Part shown: in pieces, positions 31,020 to 39,900 of the stretch | How the letters are laid out: the number at the start of each line of letters is the position of its first letter | Position numbering within the stretch: position 1 is the stretch's first letter | Assembly: GCA_964482955.1 (NCBI GenBank) | Contig: CAYZZW010000002.1 | Span: 77,594 to 141,593 of the forward strand | Length of the DNA stretch: 64,000 nucleotides | Origin: JAPLSN01 sp964482955 | Lineage (GTDB): Bacteria > Spirochaetota > Spirochaetia > Treponematales > UBA12059 | Reading direction: 5' to 3' | Program-made: the position numbers and the translations under genes | The notes under the pieces: model-generated | Told to the model about the DNA's origin: nothing | Databases searched by the model: none | What the model saw: only the letters and a program-made list of their open reading frames with translations

Positions 31020-31898
31020 TCAGGACTGTTTGCGCGTCGCCTTGTACTTTTTCACGAAGCCGACGGGGCGGTAGGTCATCTTCGCCTGGCGGAGTCCCTC
31101 GTCGCCGAGGTCCTGCTCGCGGTTGATCATCTTGATATGCGACGGGAGGCCCTGCGCGAAGGCCTGGTTCACGAACTGGTAGATGCCCTTGTAGCCCTCG
31201 AGCGCCTTTTCGAAGTGCACCGCGAACATGCGCCCTTTCGCGAGCGGCTCGCCGAGCGCGAAGCCGACGGCCTTGCCGTCGACGTAGTACACGCAGCCGC
31301 GCATGCCGAGCGTCTCGATGCGCTCGAGCCCCTCGACGGCCGACTCCGTGTCGCCCTCGATGCCCTTCGCCTCGCGCCACGCGCGCGCCACGCCGATGGC
31401 GTCGTCGACGTTCTTCGGCGTGATGCAATGCTGCTCGTACGAGTAGGAGTTGATGAAGGCGTTCACGAGGTTGCGCTTCTTGTGGTACTCCTTGCCCGCG
31501 AGCTCCGCGAGGTCCTTGCGGCAGTACAGGTAGTCGAAGTTGTCGCGGTCCTCGGCCACCGTGTAGCCGAGGTTCTCGAGCTCGATACGCCGCTCGAGCG
31601 CCTGGCTCTCGGAGATGTTCATGTGCGTCCCGAAGCGCTCGTGCAGCTCCCCGAGAACCTTCCCGTCGGGGACGCGGCACGGCGTGTAGAAGAACGTCTT
31701 GCCGTCCTTTTCGCCGGAGACGACGAGTGTGGTGTTCGGGACGCGGGAGATCCGGTAGCCGTTGCAGGCGCGGAACAGGTAGAGCGCCGAAAAGGTGAAC
31801 TCGGAGATGCCGTCGGCCTGCATGTTCAGGACCGGGTACATCTCGTCGCGCATGTCGAGCGTTATGGGCGCGAACTCGGGGTAATCCGGGATTTTCAT
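31020..31898 (-). CDS. DUF2156 (LPG-synthase C-terminal-like) protein
   Basis: A 292-residue cytoplasmic protein resembling the DUF2156 / phosphatidylglycerol lysyltransferase C-terminal domain, which has two GNAT-like halves. Matching landmarks are RNLVNAFINSY, a central helix AIGVARAWREAKG, MRGCVYYVDGKAVGFALGE and the terminal INREQDLGDEGLRQAKMTY. Such domains transfer aminoacyl groups from charged tRNA, but without the membrane part the substrate is uncertain. The start at 31898 is preferred to one 12 codons upstream; TATAGT sits only three bases before it, so the true start may be slightly different. Confidence 0.8.
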   Translation of the reverse strand: MKIPDYPEFAPITLDMRDEMYPVLNMQADGISEFTFSALYLFRACNGYRISRVPNTTLVVSGEKDGKTFFYTPCRVPDGKVLGELHERFGTHMNISESQALERRIELENLGYTVAEDRDNFDYLYCRKDLAELAGKEYHKKRNLVNAFINSYSYEQHCITPKNVDDAIGVARAWREAKGIEGDTESAVEGLERIETLGMRGCVYYVDGKAVGFALGEPLAKGRMFAVHFEKALEGYKGIYQFVNQAFAQGLPSHIKMINREQDLGDEGLRQAKMTYRPVGFVKKYKATRKQS

Positions 31899-31948
31899 GG
31901 GACTATAGTCGCCATAAACCGGCCTTGAAGGCAAGCGCTAAAGAATTT

Positions 31949-32142
31949 ACCACGAAGAGCACGAAGTTTGATCACGAAGGACACGAAGGAAGAGGATGTG
32001 ATGGGAATTGTAGGATTGCGTAAGCGCAATTCCCTCTGATCTGGTTTTATGGTCTCCGAGTACTTGATTCATTTTGTTTAAATTTATTTTTCTTTCTTCC
32101 TTCGTGTTCTTCGTGGCTGGACTTCGTGCCCTTCGTGGTATC
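31949..32142. repeat. CACGAAGG inverted-repeat element, copy c
   Basis: Left arms ACCACGAAGAGCACGAAG and ATCACGAAGGACACGAAGG (31949-31990) face right arms CCTTCGTGTTCTTCGTGG and ACTTCGTGCCCTTCGTGG (32100-32140). An inner hairpin GGAATTG/CAATTCC lies at 32004-32033. Together with the adjacent bases this fills the gap 31899-32154. Confidence 0.85.
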
Positions 32143-32154
32143 GCTTTCTTCGGA

Positions 32155-33633
32155 TCAGATCCTGACTTGCCCGATCGCCCACTCGAGCGCCTCGGCGACC
32201 ATCGATTCGGGGGGCGGCTGGACGACGCCGGCTTGTTCGAGGGAACGGAAGAGCGCGCGGGACGAGGCGATGTCGGCCAACGCGCGTTCGCGGACGGCGC
32301 CGGGGGGCGGCGACAGGCGGGCGACGCCTTCGGTCATGGCCTGCCGCGCCACGTCCTCGGCCTCGACGGCGAAGACTTCGGTCTCTTCCATCGTCGGCAT
32401 GATGCTGTCGGGGGTGATGCCGCGGCGCCTGGCGAAGTCGGCGAGCGAATGGGCGCAGCGGATGGCCATGCCGTCCGTGATGCCTTTCGCCCGCACGAGG
32501 AGCGCGCCCTTCAAGATGCCGGGGAAGCACACGGAGTTGTTCACCTGGTTCGGGAAGTCGCCGCGGCCGGTGGCGACGATGAAGGCGCCCTCCTCCTTGG
32601 CGGCGTGCGGCCAGATTTCCGGCGTCGGGTTGGCGCACGCGAAGACGACGGCGCGCTTGGCCATCGACCTGATCCACGGGCGCTTGATGACGTCCGGGCC
32701 GGGCGCGGACAGCGCGATGACCGCGTCCGCTCCCCTGATGGCGTCTTCCGGCTTGTCGAAGCGGTCCGGATTCGTCGCCAGGGCCAGTTCCCATTGGCGA
32801 TACGAGCCGGGGTCGCGCTCGAGGTCGGCGCGCCCGGCGTGGATGCCGCCGGCCACGTCGAAGAGCGCGAGCCTGGCCGGGTCGGCGCCGTCCTTCATGA
32901 GGAGGCGCGCGATGGTCGAGTTGGCCGCCCCCGCGCCGAGGAGGACGACGCGGGCGTCCGACAGCTTCTTGCCGGCGAGCTCGAGGGCGTTGAGGAGGCC
33001 GGCGAGGGTGACGCACGCCGTGCCCTGCGCGTCGTCGTGCCACACGGGGATGTCGCAGGAGTCGCGGAGGTCGTCGAGGACGCGGAAGCAGTTGGGCTGG
33101 CTGATGTCCTCGAGATTCACCGCGCCGAATGAATGCTGGACCATCTTCACGAAGTCGACGACGCGGGCGGGATCGTTCGCGCCGTCTGATCCGCGCGAAT
33201 CGATACAGAGCGGGACGGCGTCCACGCCGCCCAGGTACTTCATGAGGTACGCCTTGCCCTCCATGACGCCCATGCCGCCCGGGGGCGAGCAGTCGCCGTC
33301 ACCGAGCACGCGCGTGGAGTCGCTCACGACGGCCACCGTGTTGCCGCGCCCGGACAGCGCGAACGACTCGTCGGCGCCCGCGCGGTACGAGTTCCGTATG
33401 GTCGTGGACACGGACGACACACCCGGCGTGTACCACGCGCCGAGCCACGAGGGGTGGGGCAGGGCGCAGCGGGGGGCGGTCTGGAGCTTGCCGCCGTAGA
33501 AGCGGTGCGCGAGGAGCGAGATCCGCTTGTAGAAGAGCGTCTGCGCCCGCGCGCGTTCGTCGTCCGAGAACGAGGACGGCAGCGCCGCGCGGATTTTCGC
33601 GGCGGAAATGTCGAGTTTGTCGTTGAGGGACAC
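32155..33633 (-). CDS. NAD(P)-dependent malic enzyme
   Basis: A 492-residue enzyme that oxidatively decarboxylates malate to pyruvate, giving NADH or NADPH. Family marks are the N-terminal WYTPGVSSVSTTIRN, the substrate region CIDSRGSDGAND, DDAQGTACVTLAGLLNAL, the nucleotide-binding VVLLGAGAANSTIARLL and CANPTPEIWPHAA. Length fits the bacterial malic-enzyme group with a short C-terminal extension. It starts with GTG at 33633, supported by GGAGGAG upstream. It is divergent from zwf, whose promoter overlaps its first codons. Confidence 0.93.
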   Translation of the reverse strand: MSLNDKLDISAAKIRAALPSSFSDDERARAQTLFYKRISLLAHRFYGGKLQTAPRCALPHPSWLGAWYTPGVSSVSTTIRNSYRAGADESFALSGRGNTVAVVSDSTRVLGDGDCSPPGGMGVMEGKAYLMKYLGGVDAVPLCIDSRGSDGANDPARVVDFVKMVQHSFGAVNLEDISQPNCFRVLDDLRDSCDIPVWHDDAQGTACVTLAGLLNALELAGKKLSDARVVLLGAGAANSTIARLLMKDGADPARLALFDVAGGIHAGRADLERDPGSYRQWELALATNPDRFDKPEDAIRGADAVIALSAPGPDVIKRPWIRSMAKRAVVFACANPTPEIWPHAAKEEGAFIVATGRGDFPNQVNNSVCFPGILKGALLVRAKGITDGMAIRCAHSLADFARRRGITPDSIMPTMEETEVFAVEAEDVARQAMTEGVARLSPPPGAVRERALADIASSRALFRSLEQAGVVQPPPESMVAEALEWAIGQVRI

Positions 33634-33650
33634 GGGCTCCTCCGTATACT
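33623..33650 (+). promoter_or_regulatory. Candidate zwf promoter in the divergent region
   Basis: TTGAGG (33623-33628), 16-base spacer, TATACT (33645-33650). It overlaps the start of malic enzyme on the other strand; the AGTATACT core is palindromic and offers TAGTAT as a possible -10 for malic enzyme. Confidence 0.45.
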
Positions 33651-33724
33651 ATCAAGGCAATGGACCGGCCGAGTGTGCCCGAAAACGGGCTCCGTTTCAA
33701 CGACCGCGCCCGGGCGGGAGCGCG

Positions 33725-35230
33725 ATGATCGACGATCTCTTCGACGAGGGACGGCGCGAGCCGGAACGCCGGGTCACCCTGGCGATCTTCGGCGCGACCG
33801 GCGACCTCGCGCGCCGCAAGCTCTTCCCCGCCCTCTACAACCTCTTCGTCGACGGCCGCCTGCCGGACGCGCTCGACGTGGTCGCCTTCGCGCGGAGGCC
33901 TTTCGACGACGCTTCGTTCCGGCGTTTCGCCGGGGACGAGTGCGCGCGCTTCGTTTCGGAGCGTCCGGGCGAGCGGCCGTTTTCCGCGGAGGCGTGGCGA
34001 CATTTCGAGTCGCGCGTTTCCTACTTCCGGGGCGATTTCGGGGACGAGGAGACGTACCGCCGGCTGGCCGCGGACAAGCTGTCCGACCGCGGCCGGGACT
34101 TCCTGTTCTACCTCGCCTGCGCGCCCGACTCGTTCGCCGAAGTCGCGGCCGGGCTCGCGAATGCCGGCTTCGGCACCGCGGGCGTCCCCTTCGATCCTCA
34201 TGAACCCTGGCGGCGCCTCGTCGTCGAAAAGCCCTTCGGCTACGACCTCCGCACCGCGCGCGCCCTCAACCGCGCGCTCATGGCCGCCTTCGACGAGGAC
34301 GACATCTACCGCGTCGACCATTATCTCGGCAAGGAAGCGATCCAGAACCTTCTTTTCTTCCGGTTCACGAACTCGATCTTCGAGCCGGCGTGGAACCGCC
34401 GCTTCGTGGAGCGCGTGGACGTCCGCGTCCTCGAGACCATGGGGATACTCGGGCGCGGCGGCTACTACGACCGCGCCGGGGCCGCGCGCGACATGATCCA
34501 GAATCATCTGTTGCAGGTGCTCTGCCTCGCTGCGATGGAACCGCCCGCCAGCCTCGCGGCGCGCGACATCCGCGAGCAGAAGGTCCGCGTGTTGCGTTCG
34601 ATCCCCGCGTACGACGCCGACGCATGCCGGAGCCGCAGTCTCCGCGCGCGCTATGCCGCGGGAACCGGCGCCGACGGCGCGCGGATTCCCGCGTACCTCG
34701 ACGAGGACAGGGTGGCGCCCGATTCGGCCACGGAAACCTTCGCGGCCCTCGAGCTCGGCGTCGACAACTGGCGCTGGTCGGGCGTGCCGTTCCGCCTCGT
34801 CACGGGCAAGGCCCTGCGCGAGCGGCGCTCGGAGATCGTCGTCCGTTTCAGGCAGCCCGCCGAGCCGCCGTACGCGAACCTGCTCGGCGCCCCCGGCTCG
34901 GCCACCGAGCTCGTCGTTAACATCCGCCCGGAAGCCGGCATCGCCATCGGCTTCAACGCGAAGGACGCCGCCTCGTCGTCCGTCGTCCGCGAGGCGTTTG
35001 CCTTCGCGGTAAAGCAGCGCGGCGACCGCATTCCCGAAGCCTACGAGCGTCTTCTTTCGGACGCCATCGCCGGAGACCCGACGCTCTTCACGCGCTTCGA
35101 CGAAGTGGAAGAGGCGTGGCGGATCACGGACGCCTTCATCGAGTCATGGAAGGATCCCGGTTTCCCGCTCGGCGAGTACGCGGCCGGCTCGGACGGCCCG
35201 AACCTTTCGCGGTACGAGAAAACGAAATGA
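33725..35230 (+). CDS. zwf: Glucose-6-phosphate 1-dehydrogenase
   Basis: A 501-residue enzyme that opens the pentose phosphate pathway by oxidising glucose 6-phosphate with NADP. The nucleotide-binding GATGDLARRKLFPALYNL and the substrate/catalytic RVDHYLGKEAIQN are both present, as are EKPFGYD and the C-terminal FIESWKDPG. Length is typical. The ATG at 33725 has GGGAG upstream. Its stop overlaps pgl as ATGA, so the first two steps of the pathway are translationally coupled. Confidence 0.97.
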   Translation: MIDDLFDEGRREPERRVTLAIFGATGDLARRKLFPALYNLFVDGRLPDALDVVAFARRPFDDASFRRFAGDECARFVSERPGERPFSAEAWRHFESRVSYFRGDFGDEETYRRLAADKLSDRGRDFLFYLACAPDSFAEVAAGLANAGFGTAGVPFDPHEPWRRLVVEKPFGYDLRTARALNRALMAAFDEDDIYRVDHYLGKEAIQNLLFFRFTNSIFEPAWNRRFVERVDVRVLETMGILGRGGYYDRAGAARDMIQNHLLQVLCLAAMEPPASLAARDIREQKVRVLRSIPAYDADACRSRSLRARYAAGTGADGARIPAYLDEDRVAPDSATETFAALELGVDNWRWSGVPFRLVTGKALRERRSEIVVRFRQPAEPPYANLLGAPGSATELVVNIRPEAGIAIGFNAKDAASSSVVREAFAFAVKQRGDRIPEAYERLLSDAIAGDPTLFTRFDEVEEAWRITDAFIESWKDPGFPLGEYAAGSDGPNLSRYEKTK

Positions 35231-35907
35231 CCGTGCGGAGGTTTGATTCTCGGGAGGCGTGGCTCGAGGCGGCGGCGGGGGATTTTATCGAAGCGTTGCG
35301 CGGTTTCGATTCGGCCGCGGCGAGGACGGGGCGGTTCGAGGCGTGCCTGGCGGGCGGCGCGACTCCGGAGGCGTTGTACCGCAAGCTCGCGGCACTGCCG
35401 CTCCGCGCGCCGATCAGGCTGTGGTTCGGAGACGAGCGGTGGCTGCCGCGGTCGTTCCCCGACCGCAACGAGGCGATGGCCGCGCGCGCATTCGCGTCGT
35501 GCGCCTGGTCGCCCGCGCCGGAGCCGGTTCCGTGGCCGGCTTCCGACGAGTGCGGCTCGCCCGAGGAGTCCGCCGAAAAATACACCAAAAGGACGATTGC
35601 GGAATTCGGCGGAATGCCCGCATTTGATTATGTGTGGCTCGGTGTCGGCGCCGACGGCCATACGGCGTCGCTCTTTTCGGCCGCCGACGCTGAACGCCGC
35701 GAAATCGCGTTCGCGACGACGGCCCCGTCCGGTTTCCGCGCGCGGACGACCTTCGGCGCGGAGGCGTTCCGGTCAGCGGGACGGCTCGCGTTCCTCGCGC
35801 TTGGTCCGGAGAAGGCGGGGGTCGTGGAACGCTTGGCCGAAGGCGACCGTTCGCTTTTCGCGAGCGCGGCCGTTTCGGATCGGGCCGTCGTCTTCTTCGC
35901 CGACTAG
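35227..35907 (+). CDS. pgl: 6-phosphogluconolactonase
   Basis: A 226-residue enzyme that hydrolyses 6-phosphogluconolactone, the product of the upstream dehydrogenase. The SugarP-isomerase-like fold shows LAGGATPEALYRKLA, the WFGDERWLP segment, and the catalytic-pocket GVGADGHTASLF. Length is typical of the family. The start overlaps the zwf stop. A strong hairpin 68 bases after the stop may end the transcript. Confidence 0.95.
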   Translation: MTVRRFDSREAWLEAAAGDFIEALRGFDSAAARTGRFEACLAGGATPEALYRKLAALPLRAPIRLWFGDERWLPRSFPDRNEAMAARAFASCAWSPAPEPVPWPASDECGSPEESAEKYTKRTIAEFGGMPAFDYVWLGVGADGHTASLFSAADAERREIAFATTAPSGFRARTTFGAEAFRSAGRLAFLALGPEKAGVVERLAEGDRSLFASAAVSDRAVVFFAD

Positions 35908-35935
35908 CCCGGCGCTCCGGTTCCCGCGCCCGACC

Positions 35936-35964
35936 TTGCGTGCGCGCGTTCCGTAAAATACACT
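35936..35964 (+). promoter_or_regulatory. Promoter of the TAXI transporter operon
   Basis: TTGCGT (35936-35941), 17-base spacer, TACACT (35959-35964), about 50 bases before the binding-protein ATG at 36014, which has AGGAGG upstream. Confidence 0.5.
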
Positions 35965-35974
35965 TGTCGATGTT

Positions 35975-35991
35975 CCCCGGCCTCGCCGGGG
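35975..35991 (+). promoter_or_regulatory. Hairpin in the TAXI leader
   Basis: CCCCGGC (35975-35981) pairs with GCCGGGG (35985-35991) around CTC, followed by TTTAGC. It is at the very 5' end of the inferred TAXI mRNA, where it could protect it from decay; it could also stop read-through from zwf-pgl. Confidence 0.5.
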
Positions 35992-36013
35992 TTTAGCATT
36001 CAGGAGGCACGAA

Positions 36014-36955
36014 ATGAAGAAGATCATCGCCGCGTCTGTCATCGCGGCCGCAGTGCTCGTCGCCGCGTTCGCGGCGCCCGTGTTCGTCAATCTGGCCACC
36101 GGCGGCGCGGCCGGCACCTACTTCCCGCTCGGCGGCGCCATGGCCGAGATCTGGAACTCGAACATCAAGGACATGCAGGCCACCGCCCAGACCTCGGGCG
36201 CCTCGGCCGCCAACATCAACCTGCTTCGCGACGGCAACGCCGACGTCATCATCGTCCAGAACGACGTGGCCTACTACGCGTTGAACGGCGTCGAGCTGTT
36301 CAAGGACAAGAAGTACGCCGGACTCCTCGGCATGGCGTCGCTCTACAACGAAACCTGCCAGATCGTCACCATCGAGGGCACCGGCGTGAAGACGCTCAAG
36401 GACCTCAAGGGCAAGCGCGTCGCGGTCGGCGCCGCCGGCTCCGGCGTGGAAGCCAACGCCCGCCAGATCCTCGAAGCCGCCGGCCTCACCTACGCGGACA
36501 TCAAGGTCCAGTACCTGAGCTTCGCGGACGCCGCCAGCAACCTGAAGGACGGCAACATCGACGTGGCGTTCCTCACCGCCGGCCACCCGACCGCCGCCGT
36601 GCAGGACCTCGCGGTCTCGAAGAAGCTCGTCGTCATCCCCATCACCAAGGACATCTCCGACAAGCTCGTGAAGAAGTACCCGTTCTACGCGCCGGTCGTC
36701 ATCCCCGCGAACACCTACCAGGGCCAGACCGCGGACGTCCCGACCCTGGCCGTGAAGGCCATGCTCGCCTGCAACGACAAGCTCTCCGCGGACACCGTGT
36801 ACCAGATGCTCAAGACGATGTACGCCAACAACGCCAAGCTCAAGGCGACCCATACGGTCGGCGCGCAGATCGTTCCCGAAGCCGGCAAGCAGGGCATGTC
36901 CCTCAAGCTGCACCCGGGCGCCGAGAAGTTCTTCAAGGAAGCCGGAGTCAAATAA
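36014..36955 (+). CDS. TAXI-family TRAP transporter solute-binding protein
   Basis: A 313-residue periplasmic binding protein. A signal peptide of about 21 residues leads to the family's start VNLATGGAAGTYFPLGGAMA; further marks are the TSGASAANINLL region, ALNGVELF, and VGAAGSGVEANARQIL. TAXI proteins deliver organic acids such as glutamate or 2-oxo acids to a fused DctQM-like permease, which is the third gene here. AGGAGG precedes the ATG. A terminator after the gene should make the binding protein more abundant than the permease. Confidence 0.95.
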   Translation: MKKIIAASVIAAAVLVAAFAAPVFVNLATGGAAGTYFPLGGAMAEIWNSNIKDMQATAQTSGASAANINLLRDGNADVIIVQNDVAYYALNGVELFKDKKYAGLLGMASLYNETCQIVTIEGTGVKTLKDLKGKRVAVGAAGSGVEANARQILEAAGLTYADIKVQYLSFADAASNLKDGNIDVAFLTAGHPTAAVQDLAVSKKLVVIPITKDISDKLVKKYPFYAPVVIPANTYQGQTADVPTLAVKAMLACNDKLSADTVYQMLKTMYANNAKLKATHTVGAQIVPEAGKQGMSLKLHPGAEKFFKEAGVK

Positions 36956-36977
36956 GGGAAGCGCTACCCTGATCGGA

Positions 36978-37008
36978 CGGGCGCCGCCAAAGGGGCGCCC
37001 GTTTTTTT
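36978..37008 (+). terminator. Intrinsic terminator after the TAXI binding-protein gene
   Basis: CGGGCGCC (36978-36985) pairs with GGCGCCCG (36994-37001), followed by seven T residues. It lies between the binding protein and DUF1850 gene and probably works as a partial terminator. Confidence 0.9.
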
Positions 37009-37021
37009 CCGGGCGGATGGC

Positions 37022-37552
37022 ATGAGGCGATCGATCCGGAACTCCGCGGGATGGCTGCCCGTGCTGCTAGGGGCGACAGTCGCGGCGGTTTGCGTTTCCT
37101 TCGTCCGTCCGGGGCTCGCGCCCGCGATCGCGTTGTGCGACGCGCGCGGGTTCCCCCGGGCGCTCATCGCCCTGCCGGGCGGCATCCTCACGCACGCGTT
37201 CACGCACTCGGTGCATCAGACGCGCGTCGACGAATCATTCCGCGTTTCGGCCGGGACGCTCGAGCTGTTCGAGACGCGCTTCGACACCTACGGCGTCGGC
37301 ATCCCGACGGACGCGGGCGACGGATTCCGGGACGAGGACGGGCGTTTCGTCGTGCTGATGACGCGACGTTTCGACACGTTGCCCGTGCGCGTGTCGCACC
37401 TTCCGGGCGACGGTCTGCTCGTGGGCGGGAAATTGCGGGAGTTCACTGAATGGTTCAAGGCGCAGGACTTGGTGGTCATCCGCCCCGTCCTGCTGCCGGA
37501 CTGCATGAAGAGTTTTGCCACGGAGGCACGGAGTCGCGGGGTGGGGAAGTAG
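37022..37552 (+). CDS. DUF1850 protein of the TAXI-TRAP operon
   Basis: A 176-residue protein with one N-terminal membrane segment (LPVLLGATVAAVCVSFV) and a DUF1850-like domain (FTHSVHQTRVDESFRV, ELFETRFDTYGVGIP). DUF1850 genes commonly lie between TAXI binding protein and fused permease, so an accessory role in the transporter is likely. The last dozen codons (from SFATEARS) are formed by the left arm of the inverted-repeat element that begins at 37516, so the natural C-terminus was probably shorter or different. Confidence 0.85.
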   Translation: MRRSIRNSAGWLPVLLGATVAAVCVSFVRPGLAPAIALCDARGFPRALIALPGGILTHAFTHSVHQTRVDESFRVSAGTLELFETRFDTYGVGIPTDAGDGFRDEDGRFVVLMTRRFDTLPVRVSHLPGDGLLVGGKLREFTEWFKAQDLVVIRPVLLPDCMKSFATEARSRGVGK

Positions 37553-37653
37553 AAAGACGGGCCGGACGCCGTCTCGTCGCCGCGTTCGACCGCGGTTTCC
37601 CCTTCCATTTTTCCCTGCTTCGTCTCTCCGTATCTCCGTGTCTCCGTGGCAAA
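37516..37653. repeat. CACGGAGG inverted-repeat element, copy e
   Basis: Left arm GCCACGGAGGCACGGAG (37517-37533) and right arms CTCCGTATCTCCGTGTCTCC (37627-37646). Both arms use the GGAG/CTCC variant, so pairing is kept relative to the GAAG/CTTC copies. The left arm overlaps the end of the DUF1850 gene. Confidence 0.8.
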
Positions 37654-37680
37654 GTTCTCTAGCATAATGGAGGGGCGATT

Positions 37681-39696
37681 ATGGGCGATCCGAAGAAAGC
37701 GACCGGGACGGCGGCGGATGTCGTCGAAAAGGTCGACGCGGACGAGATTCTCAAGAAATTCGACAGGGAAGCGGACAAGCGGACGCTCGGCGGCGTCGTC
37801 GGCAAGATCGTGGCGGCCATCGCCATCGTCTTCACCTGCTTCCAGGTCTACACGGCCGTGTTCGGCATGCTCGAGGCGACGATCCAGCGCGCCGTGCACC
37901 TGTCTTTCGGCCTCTGTCTCATCTTCCTGCTCTACCCGATGCGGAAGAAGTGGTCGCGCACGAGCGTCCATCCGATCGACTTCGTCTTCGCGATCGTCGG
38001 CGCGGCGATCCCGATGTACCTCGTCGTCAACTACAACGCGCTCCTCGCGGGGCCCTTCGCGGGCACCATGGATCCGTTCCACACCGTCGTCGGCATCGTC
38101 GGCGTGCTCATGGTCCTCGAGGCGACGCGGCGCTGCGTCGGCTGGCCCATCGTCATCATCGCGTCGGTCTTCATACTGTACGCGGTTTTCGGCCGCTACA
38201 TGCCGGGCTTTCTCATCCACCGCGGCGTGAATCCGGGCAACCTCATCCAGCACCTGTTCTACACGACGGAAGGCGTGTTCGGCATCCCGCTCGGGGCGTC
38301 CGCCACCTTCATCTTCGTCTTCATCCTGTTCGGCGCCTTCCTCGAGAAGACCGGCCTCGGACAGTTCTTCATCGACATCGCGAACGCGCTCGCCGGCTGG
38401 GCGTCGGGCGGACCCGCCAAGGTCGCGGTCATCTCGTCGGGCCTCATGGGAACGGTGTCCGGCTCGTCGGTGGCGAACGTCGTCGGCACCGGATCGTTCA
38501 CCATCCCCATGATGAAGAAACTCGGCTACAAGGCCGATTTCGCGGGAGCCGTGGAGGCCACCGCCTCCACGGGCGGCCAGCTCATGCCGCCCATCATGGG
38601 CGCGGCGGCCTTCCTGATGGCCGAGCGCACTGGCATCCCCTACACGCGCATCATCGCCGCGGCCGCCATCCCGGCGCTGCTCTACTACTTCGGCGTGTTC
38701 GCGGGCGTGCACTTCGAGGCGAAAAAGTACGGACTCCGCGGCTTGAGCCGCGCCGAACTGCCCAAGTTCGGCCCGCTCTTCGCCAAGCGCGGCCTCCTCA
38801 TCCTGCCGCTCGTGGGCATCATCTGGCTGCTCGTAACCGGCTTCACGCCCGTCAAGGCCGCCATGATGGCCATCGCCATCTCGGTGGCGTCCTCGATCGT
38901 CGTTTCCCTGATGAACAAGGAAAAGCTCATCTCGATCAAGGACATCCTGGAGGCTTTCGAAAACGGCGCCAAGGGCGTGCTCGGCGTGCTGGCCGCTACC
39001 GCGTGCGCCGGCATCATCATCGGCGTCATCACGAAGACCGGCCTCGGCCTCAAGCTCGGCTCGAACCTCGTGGCGCTCGCGCAAAACAACCTGCTACTCA
39101 CGCTCGTGTTCACGATGATCACGTCGCTCATCCTCGGCATGGGCATCCCGACCACCGCGAACTACATCATCACCTCGGTCGTGGCCGCTCCGGCGATCAT
39201 CCAGATCCTCGCGACCCTGCGGGGCTTGCCCGTCGACGCCGTCGCGGTGGTGCTGCCGGCCAACATGTTCGCGTTCTACTTCGGCATCATCGCGGACATC
39301 ACGCCGCCGGTGGCGCTCGCGGCCTTCGCGGGCTCGGCCATCGCCAAGGGCGACCCGATGAAGACGGGCCTCAACGCGACGAAGCTCGCAGTCGCCGCCT
39401 TCCTCGTGCCGTACATCTTCGTGTTCAATCCGCAGATGCTGCTCGTCGGCGTGGTGCCCCTGGAGATCGTGCAGATGATCGTTACGAGCTGCCTGGGCAT
39501 GCTCGGCGTTTCGGCTGCGATGGCCGGTTTCTTCATGAAGCCGCTCTTCTGGCCGCTCCGCATCGCGGCTTTCGCGGGCGGCATCCTCATGGTGATACCC
39601 GGCACGGTCACGGACCTCATCGGCCTCGCGATCCTCGTGGCCATTTTCCTGTTCCAGAAGTTCGTAGCCAAACCCGCCGTCGCCAAGGCGGTCTAG
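37681..39696 (+). CDS. TRAP transporter fused permease (DctQM-like, TAXI type)
   Basis: A 671-residue inner-membrane permease with about 16 hydrophobic segments: a 4-helix DctQ-like part followed by a 12-helix DctM-like part. Family marks are the FGAFLEKTGLGQFFIDIA region, SGLMGTVSGSSVANVVGTG, ATASTGGQLMPPIMGAAAF and LGMGIPTTANYIITSVVAAP. A charged cytoplasmic N-terminus of about 45 residues is present. TAGCAT lies 14-19 bases before GGAGGGG, so a short leader is likely. It completes the binding protein-DUF1850-permease operon; import is driven by the ion gradient. Confidence 0.95.
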   Translation: MGDPKKATGTAADVVEKVDADEILKKFDREADKRTLGGVVGKIVAAIAIVFTCFQVYTAVFGMLEATIQRAVHLSFGLCLIFLLYPMRKKWSRTSVHPIDFVFAIVGAAIPMYLVVNYNALLAGPFAGTMDPFHTVVGIVGVLMVLEATRRCVGWPIVIIASVFILYAVFGRYMPGFLIHRGVNPGNLIQHLFYTTEGVFGIPLGASATFIFVFILFGAFLEKTGLGQFFIDIANALAGWASGGPAKVAVISSGLMGTVSGSSVANVVGTGSFTIPMMKKLGYKADFAGAVEATASTGGQLMPPIMGAAAFLMAERTGIPYTRIIAAAAIPALLYYFGVFAGVHFEAKKYGLRGLSRAELPKFGPLFAKRGLLILPLVGIIWLLVTGFTPVKAAMMAIAISVASSIVVSLMNKEKLISIKDILEAFENGAKGVLGVLAATACAGIIIGVITKTGLGLKLGSNLVALAQNNLLLTLVFTMITSLILGMGIPTTANYIITSVVAAPAIIQILATLRGLPVDAVAVVLPANMFAFYFGIIADITPPVALAAFAGSAIAKGDPMKTGLNATKLAVAAFLVPYIFVFNPQMLLVGVVPLEIVQMIVTSCLGMLGVSAAMAGFFMKPLFWPLRIAAFAGGILMVIPGTVTDLIGLAILVAIFLFQKFVAKPAVAKAV

Positions 39697-39699
39697 GAG

Positions 39700-39895
39700 T
39701 GTTGACACGAGCGAAGCTTAACGAGTACTCGAGCGTTAGGGCATGATGAATGCGAAAGAAGAAGGAATTAGTTGAATGAATGAAAAGGGGGTGCCGTGAT
39801 GGTGCCCCCTTTTTTTGATCGGATCATTTCAATCTGTGATTTCCTTCGTGCACTTCGTGGTGTTTTCTTCGTGCACTTCGTGGTAAAATCCGCGG
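39700..39895. repeat. CACGAAGG inverted-repeat element, copy d (insert in reverse)
   Basis: The 28-base insert appears in reverse at 39710-39737; the right arms CCTTCGTGCACTTCGTGGTG and CTTCGTGCACTTCGTGGTAA are at 39843-39893. The left arm is degenerate. A terminator lies inside. The right end TGGTAAAAT is an extended -10 eleven bases before the phosphatase ATG. Confidence 0.75.
39783..39816 (+). terminator. Intrinsic terminator after the TRAP permease
   Basis: AAAAGGGGG pairs with CCCCCTTTT, extended inward by two wobble and two normal pairs, ending in seven or more T residues. It is nearly symmetric and could work in both directions. Confidence 0.9.
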
Positions 39896-39900
39896 CGAAT

